Assembly (NCBI GenBank): GCA_949316235.1
Contig: OX438744.1
Location: 186,001 to 250,000, forward strand
Reading direction: 5' to 3'
DNA length: 64,000 bases
Source of the DNA: Oegoconia quadripuncta
Taxonomy: Eukaryota; Arthropoda; Insecta; Lepidoptera; Autostichidae
Position 1 is the first letter of the stretch. Each line of letters starts with the position of its first letter. The position numbers and the translations under genes were made by a program. Below the pieces are notes generated by a model. That model was not told where the DNA came from, made no database searches, and was given only the letters and a program-made list of their open reading frames with translations. Of this stretch, positions 53,906 to 64,000 are shown one piece after another.

Positions 53906-55546
53906 GTGATTAGACCAGCTGGTCGGTTGCAGTATTATTTAAATGCTTGGCAAAAACTGACAAATGATCCTGTAATTTTATCGTGGATACAGGGTTATCA
54001 AATTCCTTTTACATCAATTCCAGTCCAGTCTAATTACCCTAAGAATATATCAACAAACAGAGATGATCTTAGAGATTTTAAAACTGAAATTAATAAATTA
54101 CTTAACAAAGGTGCCATATCTCTTTGCAATAGAGTAGATGGAGATTTCTTATCGAGTATTTTTCTGGTTCCTAAACCAAATGGCGAAAAAAGGTTTATCC
54201 TTAACTTAAAAAATCTTAATAAGTTTATTAAGCCCCCACATTTTAAAATGGAGGATTTACGAACTGCCATTAAAATTGTTACTCCACATTGTTTTCTAGC
54301 ATCGGTCGATTTGAAAGACGCTTATTTTTTAATACCCATACATTCAGATTATAAAAAATATTTAAGATTTGAATTTGAACAAAACTGTTATGAGTTTAAC
54401 TGCTTGCCATTTGGTTTAAACACTGCTCCATTAATTTTTACCAAAATTATGAAGCCTATTGTAGAACATCTTCGGTTGCATGGTTTTTTATCTACAATAT
54501 ATTTAGATGACATTTTATTAATAGCAAAGTCATATTCTGAATGCCAACAAAATGTTAACGCAACTATATCTTTATTTAATAATCTGGGTTTTGTTATTAA
54601 TTATGAAAAAAGTGTCATTCTACCTAAAACAAATTGCAAATTTCTGGGCTTTATTATAGATACAAAGGATTTTTGTATAAAACTTCCATCTGAAAAAAGA
54701 GACCGAATCGAACAAGAAATTATAAAAATTAAAAGTTTGGATAAGTGTAAAATTAGAGATTTTGCAAAGTTTATAGGGTTGTTAATATCTGTTTGTCCGG
54801 CTATTGAATATGGCTATTGTCACACAAAAATATTTGAAAGGCAAAAATTTTTAAATCTAAACATTACCCAAAACTATGAAAATATTATGAAATTAGATAA
54901 GAATATACTAAACGATGATTTAATCTGGTGGTCAAAAAACATCCACACTTCCGTGTGTCCAATTCGTAGTACTTTCTACGACTTAGAAATGTTCTCTGAT
55001 GCATCTAAATCTGGTTGGGGGGCTTGTTGCGGCAGTCAACAAACTAATGGTTTTTGGACCGAAGAAGAAAGATCATACCATATTAATATTTTAGAGCTAT
55101 TAGCTGCTCTTTTTGCATTAAAAGTATTTGCAGAGGATTTATATGATGTCCAAATTCTTATGCGAGTAGACAATATGACAGCTATCGCTTGTATAAACCG
55201 CATGGGTAGTGTCCAATTCCCACACTTAAATAAGGTATCACGTGAAATTTGGAAATTTTGTGAACAAAGAAAAATTTTTATTTTTGCTTCTTATATAAAA
55301 TCATCTGAGAATAGCATTGCAGATTTTGAATCTAGGAAAGAGCAAACAGATACTGAGTGGGAATTGGCACCATACGCCTTTTCAAAAATTTTAGAAAACT
55401 TTGGGTCTCCTGTAATAGATTTATTTGCTAGCAGATCAAATTCTAAATGCGATAAGTATATATCTTGGAGAGCTGACCCATATGCATATTGTGTTGATGC
55501 TTTTACAACCGACTGGTCTGATTTTTTCTTCTACGCTTTTCGATAA
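53906..55546 (+). CDS. DIRS-like reverse transcriptase / RNase H, 3' truncated
   Basis: It copies element RNA and removes the template; DIRS elements then integrate through a tyrosine recombinase. The open frame actually begins near 53723 and overlaps gag by about 170 bases in another register. Residues from the GTG at 53906: FLVPKPNGEKRFILNLKNLN (86-105), palm DLKDAYFLIPIH (135-146), LPFGLNTAP (167-175), catalytic YLDD (199-202), KFLGFIID; then RNase H with FSDASKSGWG (363-372), INILELLAALFAL (393-405), RVDNMTA (420-426). The C-terminal PVIDLFASRSNSKCDKYISW block is typical of DIRS-group proteins. It breaks off after FFFYAF, where family members continue. No stops or shifts within. No tyrosine recombinase is seen downstream. 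Confidence 0.88.
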   Translation: MIRPAGRLQYYLNAWQKLTNDPVILSWIQGYQIPFTSIPVQSNYPKNISTNRDDLRDFKTEINKLLNKGAISLCNRVDGDFLSSIFLVPKPNGEKRFILNLKNLNKFIKPPHFKMEDLRTAIKIVTPHCFLASVDLKDAYFLIPIHSDYKKYLRFEFEQNCYEFNCLPFGLNTAPLIFTKIMKPIVEHLRLHGFLSTIYLDDILLIAKSYSECQQNVNATISLFNNLGFVINYEKSVILPKTNCKFLGFIIDTKDFCIKLPSEKRDRIEQEIIKIKSLDKCKIRDFAKFIGLLISVCPAIEYGYCHTKIFERQKFLNLNITQNYENIMKLDKNILNDDLIWWSKNIHTSVCPIRSTFYDLEMFSDASKSGWGACCGSQQTNGFWTEEERSYHINILELLAALFALKVFAEDLYDVQILMRVDNMTAIACINRMGSVQFPHLNKVSREIWKFCEQRKIFIFASYIKSSENSIADFESRKEQTDTEWELAPYAFSKILENFGSPVIDLFASRSNSKCDKYISWRADPYAYCVDAFTTDWSDFFFYAFR

Positions 55547-55904
55547 CGATACCGATACGATTTTACTTTCACTCTATGTTCACTACCTAATTTGTTACCT
55601 TCGATTATTACATTATTCCAAAATTTATCACTAGATGGCGCCACATGTAAATTAAAAGGCGCTATCGACTTGTAAACTCTGATACGTTAAGTAAGTTTTA
55701 ATGTTGTATGTGAATTAATTTACCAGTGCAATAAACGACCTTAAGTACTCTAACTCGAAAGAAGAGCCTGTGTAACTTCACAAGCTCCCTTTATCTATGA
55801 TCGCCAAAAACTGTCGTGATTATTAGGGAAAGTTGATAGTTGTGCTGTGGTATATTTGTCCAGAAGGTTTTTATATATGCATTGTTATATCAGCAGCATT
55901 GAAG
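55547..55904. other. Unassigned flank of the DIRS-like element
   Basis: AACGATACCGATACGATTTT follows the break. TAGATGGCGCCACATG and AAAGGCGCTATCGAC look vaguely inverted to each other. No recombinase motif or terminal repeat confirmed. Confidence 0.3.
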
Positions 55905-56130
55905 AAGATGAGGCTGAACGTGGAAGCGCTATCGCTTGGAACGCCCGCTCTTTAGGGGACTGGCTATCTTAGCTATCAACATTGGCGCTTAGCGAAAGAA
56001 TTAGTTGGTAGTTAACTATGCGGGCATTATAAAATAACACAACCAGCCAACCATGTGCCTCGTTGAGATTAAAAACTGGGCCCTCCGTGTCAGCCTTATC
56101 TTCTTTACATTGAGCCACAGAGGTAGTTTC
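55905..56130 (-). mobile_element. SINE family B, diverged copy
   Basis: On the plus strand GAAGAAGATGAGGCTGAACG, GGGGACTGGCTATCTTAGCT and TTACATTGAGCCACAGAGGT keep the SINE B order in reverse complement, with many changes and a gap in the head. Confidence 0.6.
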
Positions 56131-56559
56131 TTCTCCAATATCTATCCAATGCTAGTGATTAAATAGTATGCTGCAAGTTGTAGTCTTAAATTGCTCGTAC
56201 GTGTTATGCAATGTAACGTCCCAATTGCGCTAGAAGCGCGGGAATTCTCAACTACCCTCTCATGTAGCTAGTTGAGAAACTTGTTCATAGTTACGCGACA
56301 GTATCAGCAACTATGTATGTATGTACGGCGGCACGATGTGGGCGTCTCACAAATGAATGCGCACAATTACCGCGAGGAATTATATTTGCCGACGTTACTC
56401 GTATACACACAAAAGATCGGAAAAGCGGAACATGGCCGCCGCTATCTCGCCTCATTATCCCAAATAGATTATAAGGGCACGTGCTCCTCCACCGCAATAA
56501 CGCCACACATTCTCGAAATCGAGAAATTACGTCAAAGTAAAAAATGCTTTATTTTGTAG
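56131..56559. other. Unassigned sequence
   Basis: Nothing recognised. Confidence 0.3.
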
Positions 56560-56755
56560 GTACACAGAGTTCACTTAAAATAGTCAATTTTACATAGTAA
56601 ATTTTACATTTTTTAAGCTATTGCTTGTTCAAATTGCAATTTTCCCCTGAGAAGAACAAGCAAGAAACTCGAAGTTTTTATATTTCATTATTAATTGTGA
56701 AATAGCCTGGCATGCGAACGATCTGATTATGTCCAGGGATGATTATCATCGTTAT
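56560..56755 (-). mobile_element. Unclassified repeat R, inverted copy
   Basis: GGTACACAGAGTTCACTTAA, GAGAAGAACAAGCAAGAAAC and TGTCCAGGGATGATTATCAT are the reverse complement of repeat R at 49195 and 59835. Confidence 0.7.
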
Positions 56756-58566
56756 GTTACCTACTTTGATAATACAAGTTCAATACAATGCAGTGTTTCA
56801 AAACACATCGCTTCTATTCTGCGTCGGAGATGAAATAACATGTAACTGTAATGCGAGCCGCGGGCCAGCACAAAATGCTACTGGCGTTGTGTTTTATTCA
56901 CAATTCCTCCTTTACTCTCAAGAATTTCTGTTGTAAACAAATTTTATAAGCACTCCGAGACAGCTTCGAAATGAAAGTTAATACAACGGTAGTGCTAGTA
57001 CGTAGTGCGGCGGAACACAATGCACATGACATTTCATACCGGAGTGCCGCACCGTCCCACTCGCTCCATTGGGAGCATGTTAGCGGCAAGTGTGCACTCG
57101 CTCTTACTAGAACAATAACATTAGAACATTATTCCACGGGAAATAATAACAGTTCCGGGAAAAACCCCGGAGCCGAATGAAAGCAATCAGACGCCGCAAT
57201 GTGTACATTCCATTAACTTGAATTAATGTGTACTTAATGTGCGGTATACATACATACATATACCAGCATGTTACTGTAAATACCCTAATAGTGATAAATC
57301 TTAGGACGATGTGAGCAAACTTTTACATTTACCAACGTGAATCTAGTTTTCGGAATTTTCCCAATAACGAGCGGTAAAATTTTAAGAATAAAACGATTTA
57401 TTATAAATCAAAAATAATTTATTAACAATAGTAACGGAACCTAACCAGATCATGTGCAGATAAGTTATCTAGATCAATTCAAAATATTTTCGTAAAACTT
57501 AAACTTTATGGTAAATCTACAGAATTCCCAACCGAATAAATAAATGCTGGCAAAAGTCCGAAGTGAACGACTATTTGAAAACTTTCAGGACTTTTACTGT
57601 ACTTAATTGGTTCTAAGGTATTATTGGAAGGTTTTAGGATACATCACATTTCGAGCTTTTACAGTAACATCCATACGAGTGTATTATATGTGTTGTATAA
57701 TATATAATTATAACACATATATATATATATGTGTTGTGTGTAAGCAGACGCGTAAGTGGAAAGAAGATATTTCCCCTCGAGCGACGAGGCTTCAAAGGCT
57801 CTCAGTGAGCGCTAGAGTAGGTTTAACTGAATTAAGTTAAAAAGAAATTTTTGATGTTGTGGAAATTAAGTTAAGGAAGGTCGTGCGTGACGAACTGGAA
57901 TGAGGTAATCTCCTTAAGAGCTTCTCTGAATATAAACAGCTGTTTATTTCTATGCCATCATTTTCGTCGCTCAGAGTCACCTTCGTTAAACATTTAAATT
58001 CTCGTATTCATATTCGGATGGAATTGATGAAGCAAGGATTTTTTTGTTGCCAACCGGTGTTTCGTTTTAAACTGAGTATGTAAAATGAAATGGCTTATAC
58101 GTAATGGCGTTCGACACCGCCGCTCTTGGCAGTATTCATTGCTGTTTTAAATCTGAAATTGAAACATTCCATTTCAGTCAATTTTTATTTTAAATAGTTG
58201 GAATCCCACATTTATGGGAACCTTGTCAGGAGCTAATTAGCCAGCCATCCACTAAGCAATCGAAATAGGCATTGCCCTCTATTTCTACTCTCATCTTAAT
58301 GGGCAGTCCTTTGTCCAGGCCTTCTGGATTGGCTTGCCAACTGGCCCCGAATAAGTGGCTTATTATACGAGAGAGGTTTGTCTGTTCTGAACAACTAAAA
58401 CAACTAAGTCTCGAACGAACCCGGGCGGCAAAGCCAAGCGGTTAGAAATAAAATACAATATTGTCGGGCTACGTGGCGGCGCGGTAAAATGAATGAGGTA
58501 CCAACATAATGCGTGGAACACAAAGGAGAAATCACCGGCTGTGATGATGATGTCTGTTGTGTGCGC

Positions 58567-58598
58567 GGGGGGGGCGGGGACAGGCCGGGGGGGGGGGG
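58567..58598. other. G-rich islet
   Basis: G runs of 8 and 12 bases separated by CGGGGACAGGCC. Followed within 20 bases by GGATTAATATTG. Confidence 0.5.
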
Positions 58599-59404
58599 AC
58601 GACATTACGGATTAATATTGTACTGAGGTGCTGTAATTTCTATAAACGTGAGGAGCTTTGTTCCTGAACAATGTGTTATGTGCGTGCGTCCATGGCATAG
58701 GATCTTATCTATATCCTTGAGTGGGTATCATATTCTTTGGAGAACATGCCAATTTAACTACCTTACCTAACTACCAACGTGGCAATGAGGGCTTTCATTA
58801 TACTCGTGCGCGGTATTATATACAGGAAATTCTGTGTTATATAGGAACTGCTGCTCGAATTACCGTCGATCGGTGCTGGGAAAATCATTACGTTACAAGG
58901 TCCCAACTATGCCTGTATAAACCACTTGCTATATTTTATCAAAGGCGAACGCAAATTACTTTACAATTTACACACACACACTCGCACATACTACTCTATA
59001 CATTTTCTCTCTTCCTTACACCCACAAACACAACAAATTGATGTATCGATAGATAAGGTAACATAATAAGCTATGTATAAACTTACTGAGATCTATTTTG
59101 GCTTCTAAATGTATAACTTATATTTTAAATTTGTAATTATGGCTGTGATTTCAAATAAATCATTAAATAAATAAATAAATTTAATAAAAACACAATTTAT
59201 AATATGGAAGCGCCTCTTTTGAGAGGCGAGAACTATGGAATCCATTTAAAAATTCAATTTGAGTTAATGACCGGGTGAGACGTGCACTTGAGGAAACCAT
59301 TAAACTTCTTTAAACAAATAGCCAGAGGTGGAGATTAAACCTCCGGCCGCATTTACTGGCTGAATTGACAGAGTGGAGACAAAGAGCCGTCTAAGGAGGG
59401 CAGG

Positions 59405-59427
59405 GTGCGGCGCGCGGGGGCGGGGTA
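59405..59427. other. G-rich islet
   Basis: GGTGCGGCGCGCGGGGGCGG followed by GGT, again isolated in AT-rich sequence. Confidence 0.4.
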
Positions 59428-59609
59428 GAGTCAAATTACCGCTTTGGTAGCCGACACCCCCCGGGTAATCTGGTATCCTGGTACTCCCATTTGCGAAGTG
59501 TTATAAAGGTAAAAATTATAAATTCTATGAAAATGTAAACTGATCCATCCAAAGAAATCTGATACAACAAGAGCTATAGAGATGGCAGATATTTAGTTTC
59601 GTCTGTCGA

Positions 59610-59695
59610 AACTGGTCTGTCAGGATCGTAGCAAGTGGAAGTCTGTGGTTTCTGCCTACCCCAATGGGAAACAGGCGTGTCTTTATGTACGTAAG
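59610..59695 (+). mobile_element. LINE tail family Q, 3' end only
   Basis: GATCGTAGCAAGTGGAAGTC and TGGGAAACAGGCGTGTC match the family Q 3' end in coding sense. Confidence 0.7.
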
Positions 59696-59744
59696 TGTGT
59701 ATTCGATAACGAATGGCACGAGTGTTTTTTTTTTTTTTTTAATA

Positions 59745-59830
59745 TCCTGAGACATACACACAGCGTCATCTAGTTCCGTAAGTAAACAACAGTAAGCAAC
59801 TGTTTCTTAGACACTATAATAAAATGTCAG
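59745..59830 (-). mobile_element. SINE family A, 3' tail fragment
   Basis: ACACAGCGTCATCTAGTTCC and AGTAAGCAACTG correspond to the reverse complement of the SINE A tail (compare 11930-11960). Confidence 0.5.
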
Positions 59831-59834
59831 ACTA

Positions 59835-60030
59835 CTTTGATTGTAATCATCCATGGACTTCTATTTCACAATCTAATAATGAAATAAACGGTACCTATGC
59901 AATATAAGAAAACCTTTGAGTTTCTTGCTTGTTCTTCTCAGAGGAAAGTTGCCTTATGAATAAGCGGTAGCTTAAAAAATGTGAAACTGACTATTTTAAG
60001 TGTATCCTGTGTACATACAAAATAAAAATA
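59835..60030 (+). mobile_element. Unclassified repeat R
   Basis: CATCCATGGACTTCTATTTC, GTTTCTTGCTTGTTCTTCTC and ACTGACTATTTTAAGTGTAT end in GTACATACAAAATAAAAATA, an A-rich tail that suggests a retrotransposed 3' UTR. Confidence 0.7.
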
Positions 60031-60337
60031 TTTTTAACAACAGAACCAATTGTGCGCTAATTATTGGTATTAATAAGAAATCGATATATTAAGGCGGTCC
60101 TACTGGAGACATGCAGAAATTCATTTATTAGTAATAAAAAAAACTGAATTCATGTATTTCTGTCCGCTTACAGTTCTGTGGATAGGACATTTTTCTCTGT
60201 TTAGTTTTACCAGTAGAACTGAATCACAGAACTATACAGATAAGATGTATTTAAGGATAAGAAAAAGTTAAAAAACCATACAAATTCAGTTTGACATAAA
60301 ATTTAAACAGACAATAAATATTAGATTGTTTCTTTGG
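60031..60337. other. Unassigned sequence
   Basis: Two inverted phrases, CTACTGGAGACATGCAGAAA and TTTACCAGTAGAACTGAAT, hint at a small inverted-repeat element, not resolved. Confidence 0.3.
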
Positions 60338-60910
60338 TGACGACCTGTTTGGTGTAGTGGTTAGCAACTGACTGCTATACCAAAAAGTCGCGAGTTCGAA
60401 TCCCGCTAGGGCCATGGGCTGTGTTCCCGAGTTATGGATGTTTTTCATTCACATAATATGTTTTTTTTTATATAAAAAATGTATTTGTGTAGTTTTTTTT
60501 TATATGAGAGGGCGGCTAACGAGCATGCGGGTCACCTGATAGAAAGCAATCACCGCCGCCCATGGACACCCGCAACACCAAAAGGGTCACAGATGCGTTG
60601 CCGGCCTTTGAGGAAGGTGTAGGCTCGTTTCTTGAAGGTTCCAATGTCGTACTCGTTCGGGAATACCGCTGCCGGAAGTCCGTTCCACAGGATGGTCGTA
60701 CGTGGTAAGAAGTTTCTTGAGAAACGTACAGTGGTAGACTTCCACTCATCCAGGTGATGTGGATGGAAATTTAATTTTCGGCGAGAAGTGTATCGGTTAA
60801 ATTGAGCAGCGGGTATTAGCTCGAACAGTTCTTCAGAATCTGGTATCCATAATAGATGCCTAGTTGCTTAGTGTGGAACTAGATGGCGCTGTGTGTATGT
60901 GCAAAGATAT
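60338..60910 (+). mobile_element. SINE family A split by a LINE tail
   Basis: The head TGACGACCTGTTTGGTGTAG, B box GCGAGTTCGAATCCCGCTAG and body are at 60338-60498. The tail (TCTGGTATCCATAATAGATG, GTGTGGAACTAGATGGCGCT) resumes at 60839. The interval 60499-60838 is a foreign LINE tail. Confidence 0.75.
60499..60838 (-). mobile_element. LINE tail nested in SINE A (same family as 22232-22715)
   Basis: The plus strand begins with a T run (poly-A on the minus strand), then ATATGAGAGGGCGGC. It closely matches 22240-22575 and encodes [20 protein letters not shown] and AAVFPNEYD in the minus frame, ending at [10 protein letters not shown]. It is truncated at CAGTTCTTCAGA. Confidence 0.82.
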
Positions 60911-61442
60911 TTATATATTTTGTTTATCTTTCAATTTGTTATTGATTGAATCTATTGCTGTAATAAAAATACACACAATTATTATTCTCCGTTTTTTCCT
61001 TTTAGTTTCCGGCAAAGGCAATTGTTCAAAATGCCGTGATCGATCCCCGGCCGCCGGCTATTGTTAGCAACCGGTTTGACTTTGGAATAAATTTTAAAAC
61101 CTAATCCATGTCTTATTGTCATGTTTCAGCCGTTTGACGTCATATGCTGTTGTTGTTCAAGGCCCTCTTGTTATTTTCAAGCTTCACATACAGCCAGTAG
61201 TGGCCTCAAAAAATTGAGATCCAGGCTGAGGGCGCTTCCACACAGCATCTTGTTTGCACTCAGTGCTTACTCATTGTGACGGCGCGTGAAGTTGAGGGTA
61301 GCCAGTGCTGTGGGTTGGTCGGTAGGTAGGTAGGCCTCGATGACTGTTTAGAACGGGACAGAGGGTCGTTTACCTGCTATTCCTCGGGCTGACGTACTGT
61401 AAGATATAAGTCTTCCGATGCCAATTTAATGCCTGTGGGAAG
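60911..61442. other. Unassigned sequence
   Basis: Contains TGACGTCA at 61135-61142 and (GGTA)-like repeats near 61315-61333. No gene. Confidence 0.3.
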
Positions 61443-61715
61443 AGCCGCTCCGTGACTCAATGTAAACAATATAGGGTTTACGAATCGGAGGGTTCGATCC
61501 CCAGCGGAGTACATGTTCAGTACTCGGTTTGGTTGGTGGGTCGCTACCACCATCTTATCTAAATCTGCCGCCAAACAGTAATGTTAATAGGATTTTTGTG
61601 TTCCAGTTGTCAGAGATAAGATAGCCAGTCACCCAAATAAGATGGGGTTCCAGGTAAGTACACTTCCACCTTCGGCCTCATCTTCAGTTAACATCAGGTG
61701 TGATTGACGTTAAGT
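61443..61715 (+). mobile_element. SINE family B, near full length
   Basis: Head GCCGCTCCGTGACTCAATGT, B box GAGGGTTCGATCCCCAGCGG, body CACCATCTTATCTAAATCTG and end TTCGGCCTCATCTTCAGTTA. The body has a small deletion compared with 50441-50767. Confidence 0.82.
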
Positions 61716-62414
61716 GCGAGCGCTCAAATACCGACCGACGTGGCCGAGTGGAATTTCCGACCAGTCGGTTTGGCAGACACAGAGCCTCGATGGGCGACAA
61801 CCTGTGGGATTACCTAATAGGCAAACCAAGACTACTATCTTGAGATAGCCACGAGCCTCGTCGAATATTGTAAATTATTTAACTCAACTGTTGTAAAACT
61901 ACATTTGGTGACAAGAATATATTATTAACCTCATATTTCATGAACTGCCCGAAACATCGCATGGATGTTCGCATCCTCAATATGCACCAAAATCGAATTA
62001 ACTTATGTCTCTTTGCTTGAGGTCAACCAATTTATCTCAAACAAACAAAAGCCACACAGTATCAGCGGGAAGCTTTTCACGTAAGTACGTACCCACTAAT
62101 AAATCTGTTGAATTCTTTCACAAAAGCGCCGAGAGCCGAGTGGGAGCCATTTAAAACTTTGATCCTCTTGATCCGGTTTTTGGCTAAAAGTTGGAAGGCT
62201 CGAGCGGATATGGGGGCGACGAGCGGCCGATAGGGGACAGTTACAAGTTTAGTTGGATACTTTATATTCATAAACGTGTTACCATCACAAAATTAAAAGC
62301 TACGATACTGCTACGGCTGCTACATGTACATCGGAGCTACGAAAAAAACGTAGCTTTGAGGAGGTGCAGTATATAAATTTTAAATAGACAACATTACCCG
62401 ACGACGGTTTGACG
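61716..62414. other. Unassigned, with a tRNA-like head word
   Basis: GACGTGGCCGAGTGGAA near 61738 resembles the A-box region of a serine-type tRNA-derived SINE, but no B box follows. Nothing else recognised. Confidence 0.3.
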
Positions 62415-62513
<99 letters not shown>

Positions 62514-62540
62514 TGTGTGCGTGTGTGTGTGTGTGCGTGT
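62415..62540. repeat. (GTGC)n tetranucleotide microsatellite
   Basis: About 25 units of GTGC with one GCTTGC variant, grading into (GT)n at the right. Open frames across it are artefacts. Confidence 0.95.
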
Positions 62541-62734
62541 CCAGATTTGTACGGATGTATCTCCATAATTGTATGTCATCATAACGATTTAAAATGTTAT
62601 TCTTATAACATACGAATTAAAACTTTTTTGAATTTGAATACCTGGTGCGATTTTTTATAAATTTAATCTTAGGAATGGTTCTTAGCCATATTTGATAATA
62701 AATATTTCTATTTTCATTTTATTAGTTATGTTGT

Positions 62735-62940
62735 TACGACACGATATTTTTTTGAAGAACATAATTGAAGGAAAGATTGAAGGAAAGAGAGGAAGGGGAA
62801 GACCTAGGCGTAATTACTTTGACCAAGTGAAAGAGAAGGTGAATGTCGTGTCGTACCAAGATGTTAAAACGAGGGCGGAAAGTAGAGAGACATGGTCGTT
62901 ACTCCACCGACAAGAGCATAGCTCTTAAATTGAAGAAGAA
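62735..62940 (+). pseudogene. LINE ORF2 C-terminal end
   Basis: The frame gives EGKIEGKRGRGRPRRNYFDQ, VKEKVNVVSYQDVKTRAESR and ETWSLLHRQEHSS to a stop at 62926-62928. The GRGRPRR...FDQ...R(E)W...LHRQEHSS ending is a recognisable LINE C-terminus, related to but distinct from the copy at 39556. Only the last 60 residues remain. The element ends shortly after at TTGAAGAAGAAG. Confidence 0.75.
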
Positions 62941-64000
62941 GTACGGGCCACCGCACATTTTTATTAATTTGCTATTATAATGGATTCCCGTTTGCACACG
63001 TGTGCAATATTTGTACAGTAATACGAAAACAATAAATCAGTACTTTCATAGTACTCAATCGGGTCGGTTTTCTTTAGCACTCCTCGGAGCTACCCATCCC
63101 TGATCATCATTAACATAGCATCACCTTATCATAGCATCTTATGATTGTGGCATTAAAACCCCACAAGTTACTTCTACGGATTATACTTATTTAGATTTAT
63201 TTTTCAATATAATTATGTTCATCATGTGCAAGTAGTCAATCTTTATTAAGAATACAAAATACATCCATTAATTTAAAATGAATCATACTTCTGTAATAAA
63301 AGTACTAGGCATTATTTTTGTGGTATAAATTCTCGTAAAAAACGAGAAACGCCTTATGAGAAATACTGTTGATTAAAGACGGTAATATTTTTTATTAGAG
63401 GTGCCATTATGATTTACTTTAGAGAAGGAATGTCATAAAAGCCGCCGCCCAGGCCGGCCCCGCGCCCGCCCCCCCGCACCCCCCCGCGCCGCGCCCCGCC
63501 CGGACTTATAGGATTACTTTGGCACCGACACAACCAAAGCACTAAGTTTATTTGCTGTAAAATATTACGACCGCTTCAATTGCAGTATTCAATACAACGC
63601 TACTACTACTCCATTAATATTAGATTCTTACCTATGAAATTGACGTTTCGTATGAGGAATTTCATTAAGACTGTTTTCTCCATACAAATATTTTAGATTT
63701 TTTTTTTTGGGAACGGCAAATCCAAATTTAGCTAAACTTTGTGTGCATTATCGGATAACATTAAGTTAAGTATAGGCAGCGTTAATTTTTAAAAGTAACC
63801 GCTTTATAAAAGTTTCAGCGAATCTAAGAAATGATTATGGGAAGCACATGAAAGGAGCTCTGTTACAAATTTTTTTTATTATGTGATTTAGCCCAGAAAT
63901 TAAAAAATATTTCATGTGAAACCTTGAAATAATATTCCATTTTCCAAATAAAAAACATATTTGGATATAGCTTTGAAAATCGCAGGAATTGGTACATATG
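62941..64000. other. Unassigned, with a GC-rich islet
   Basis: No gene. The islet at 63447-63502 (GCCGGCCCCGCGCCCGCCCC, then CGCGCCGCGCCCCGCCC) is the strongest GC spike in the window. The remainder is AT-rich. Confidence 0.35.
63447..63502. other. GC-rich islet
   Basis: 56 bases of almost pure C and G with several C runs of 6-7, flanked by AT-rich DNA. Confidence 0.5.

Larger units (their letters stand above)
56756..59609. other. Long unassigned stretch
   Basis: No coding motif. Landmarks are an AT-rich palindrome around 57688-57736 (ACACATATATATATATATGT), G-run islets at 58567-58598 and 59405-59427, and GGCTGTGATTTCAAATAAAT near 59140, which looks like a LINE tail end with (AAAT)n. Confidence 0.3.

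Noticed and set aside
56272..56559. 95-codon frame as a gene
   Set aside because: No recognisable domain; length within chance for this composition.
61735..61800. Serine-type tRNA-derived SINE head
   Set aside because: Only an A-box-like word is present; no B box or body was found.
62300..62660. Open frames over the GTGC microsatellite
   Set aside because: Low-complexity repeats only; no domain outside the array.

Overview
The window reads as a gene-poor, transposon-dense stretch of an insect nuclear genome, most likely a moth or butterfly. Base composition is AT-rich. No bacterial-style operons, rRNA genes or functional tRNA genes are visible. Much of the sequence consists of short dispersed repeats (tRNA-derived and 5S-derived SINEs, Helitron-like ends) and 5'-truncated LINE tails of the kind I associate with Lepidoptera. 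That assignment rests on familiarity with these repeats, not on a database search. Layout: 1-6.0 kb holds three decayed non-LTR reverse transcriptases. The first is split by a 739-bp foldback DNA transposon, and a second foldback element of 351 bp lies at 4.0 kb. 6-19 kb is mostly unassigned sequence with isolated SINEs, LINE tails, a Helitron-like copy, a (GGTGTC)n array and one possible host or transposon terminal exon at 12.6 kb. 19-27.3 kb holds LINE tails, a hAT-like MITE with an 8-bp target duplication (23.5-24.0 kb) and a minus-strand LINE with RT, RNase H and a zinc knuckle (25.3-27.3 kb). 27-44 kb is unassigned sequence punctuated by SINEs, LINE tails, a 123-bp tandem array with internal hairpins (36.4 kb), a 55/63-bp minisatellite (41 kb) and a MITE (42.9 kb). 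44.8-47.6 kb is a complete-ended but internally deleted Ty1/copia retrotransposon. 52.3-55.5 kb is a DIRS-like retroelement whose gag gene appears to carry a 404-bp in-frame intron. 55.5-64 kb returns to unassigned sequence, SINEs and LINE tails, including a LINE tail nested in a SINE. How the parts relate: nearly all coding sequence belongs to mobile elements and nearly all of it is broken. The two best preserved units are the copia pol (571-codon open frame, LTRs differing at only about two positions) and the DIRS-like RT/RNase H (546 codons or more). Several insertions are nested, so relative ages can be read off: the foldback element is younger than the LINE it splits, and the LINE tail at 60.5 kb is younger than the SINE around it. 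The most unusual observations are the intron-containing DIRS-like gag with four GTGA...TCAC units inside the intron, the SINE family whose head resembles the internal promoter of 5S rRNA, the foldback element whose TA target duplication accounts exactly for the break in the host LINE frame, and about ten short GC-rich or G-run islets in otherwise AT-rich sequence. Boundaries of repeats are accurate to about 5-20 bases unless a target duplication is stated.
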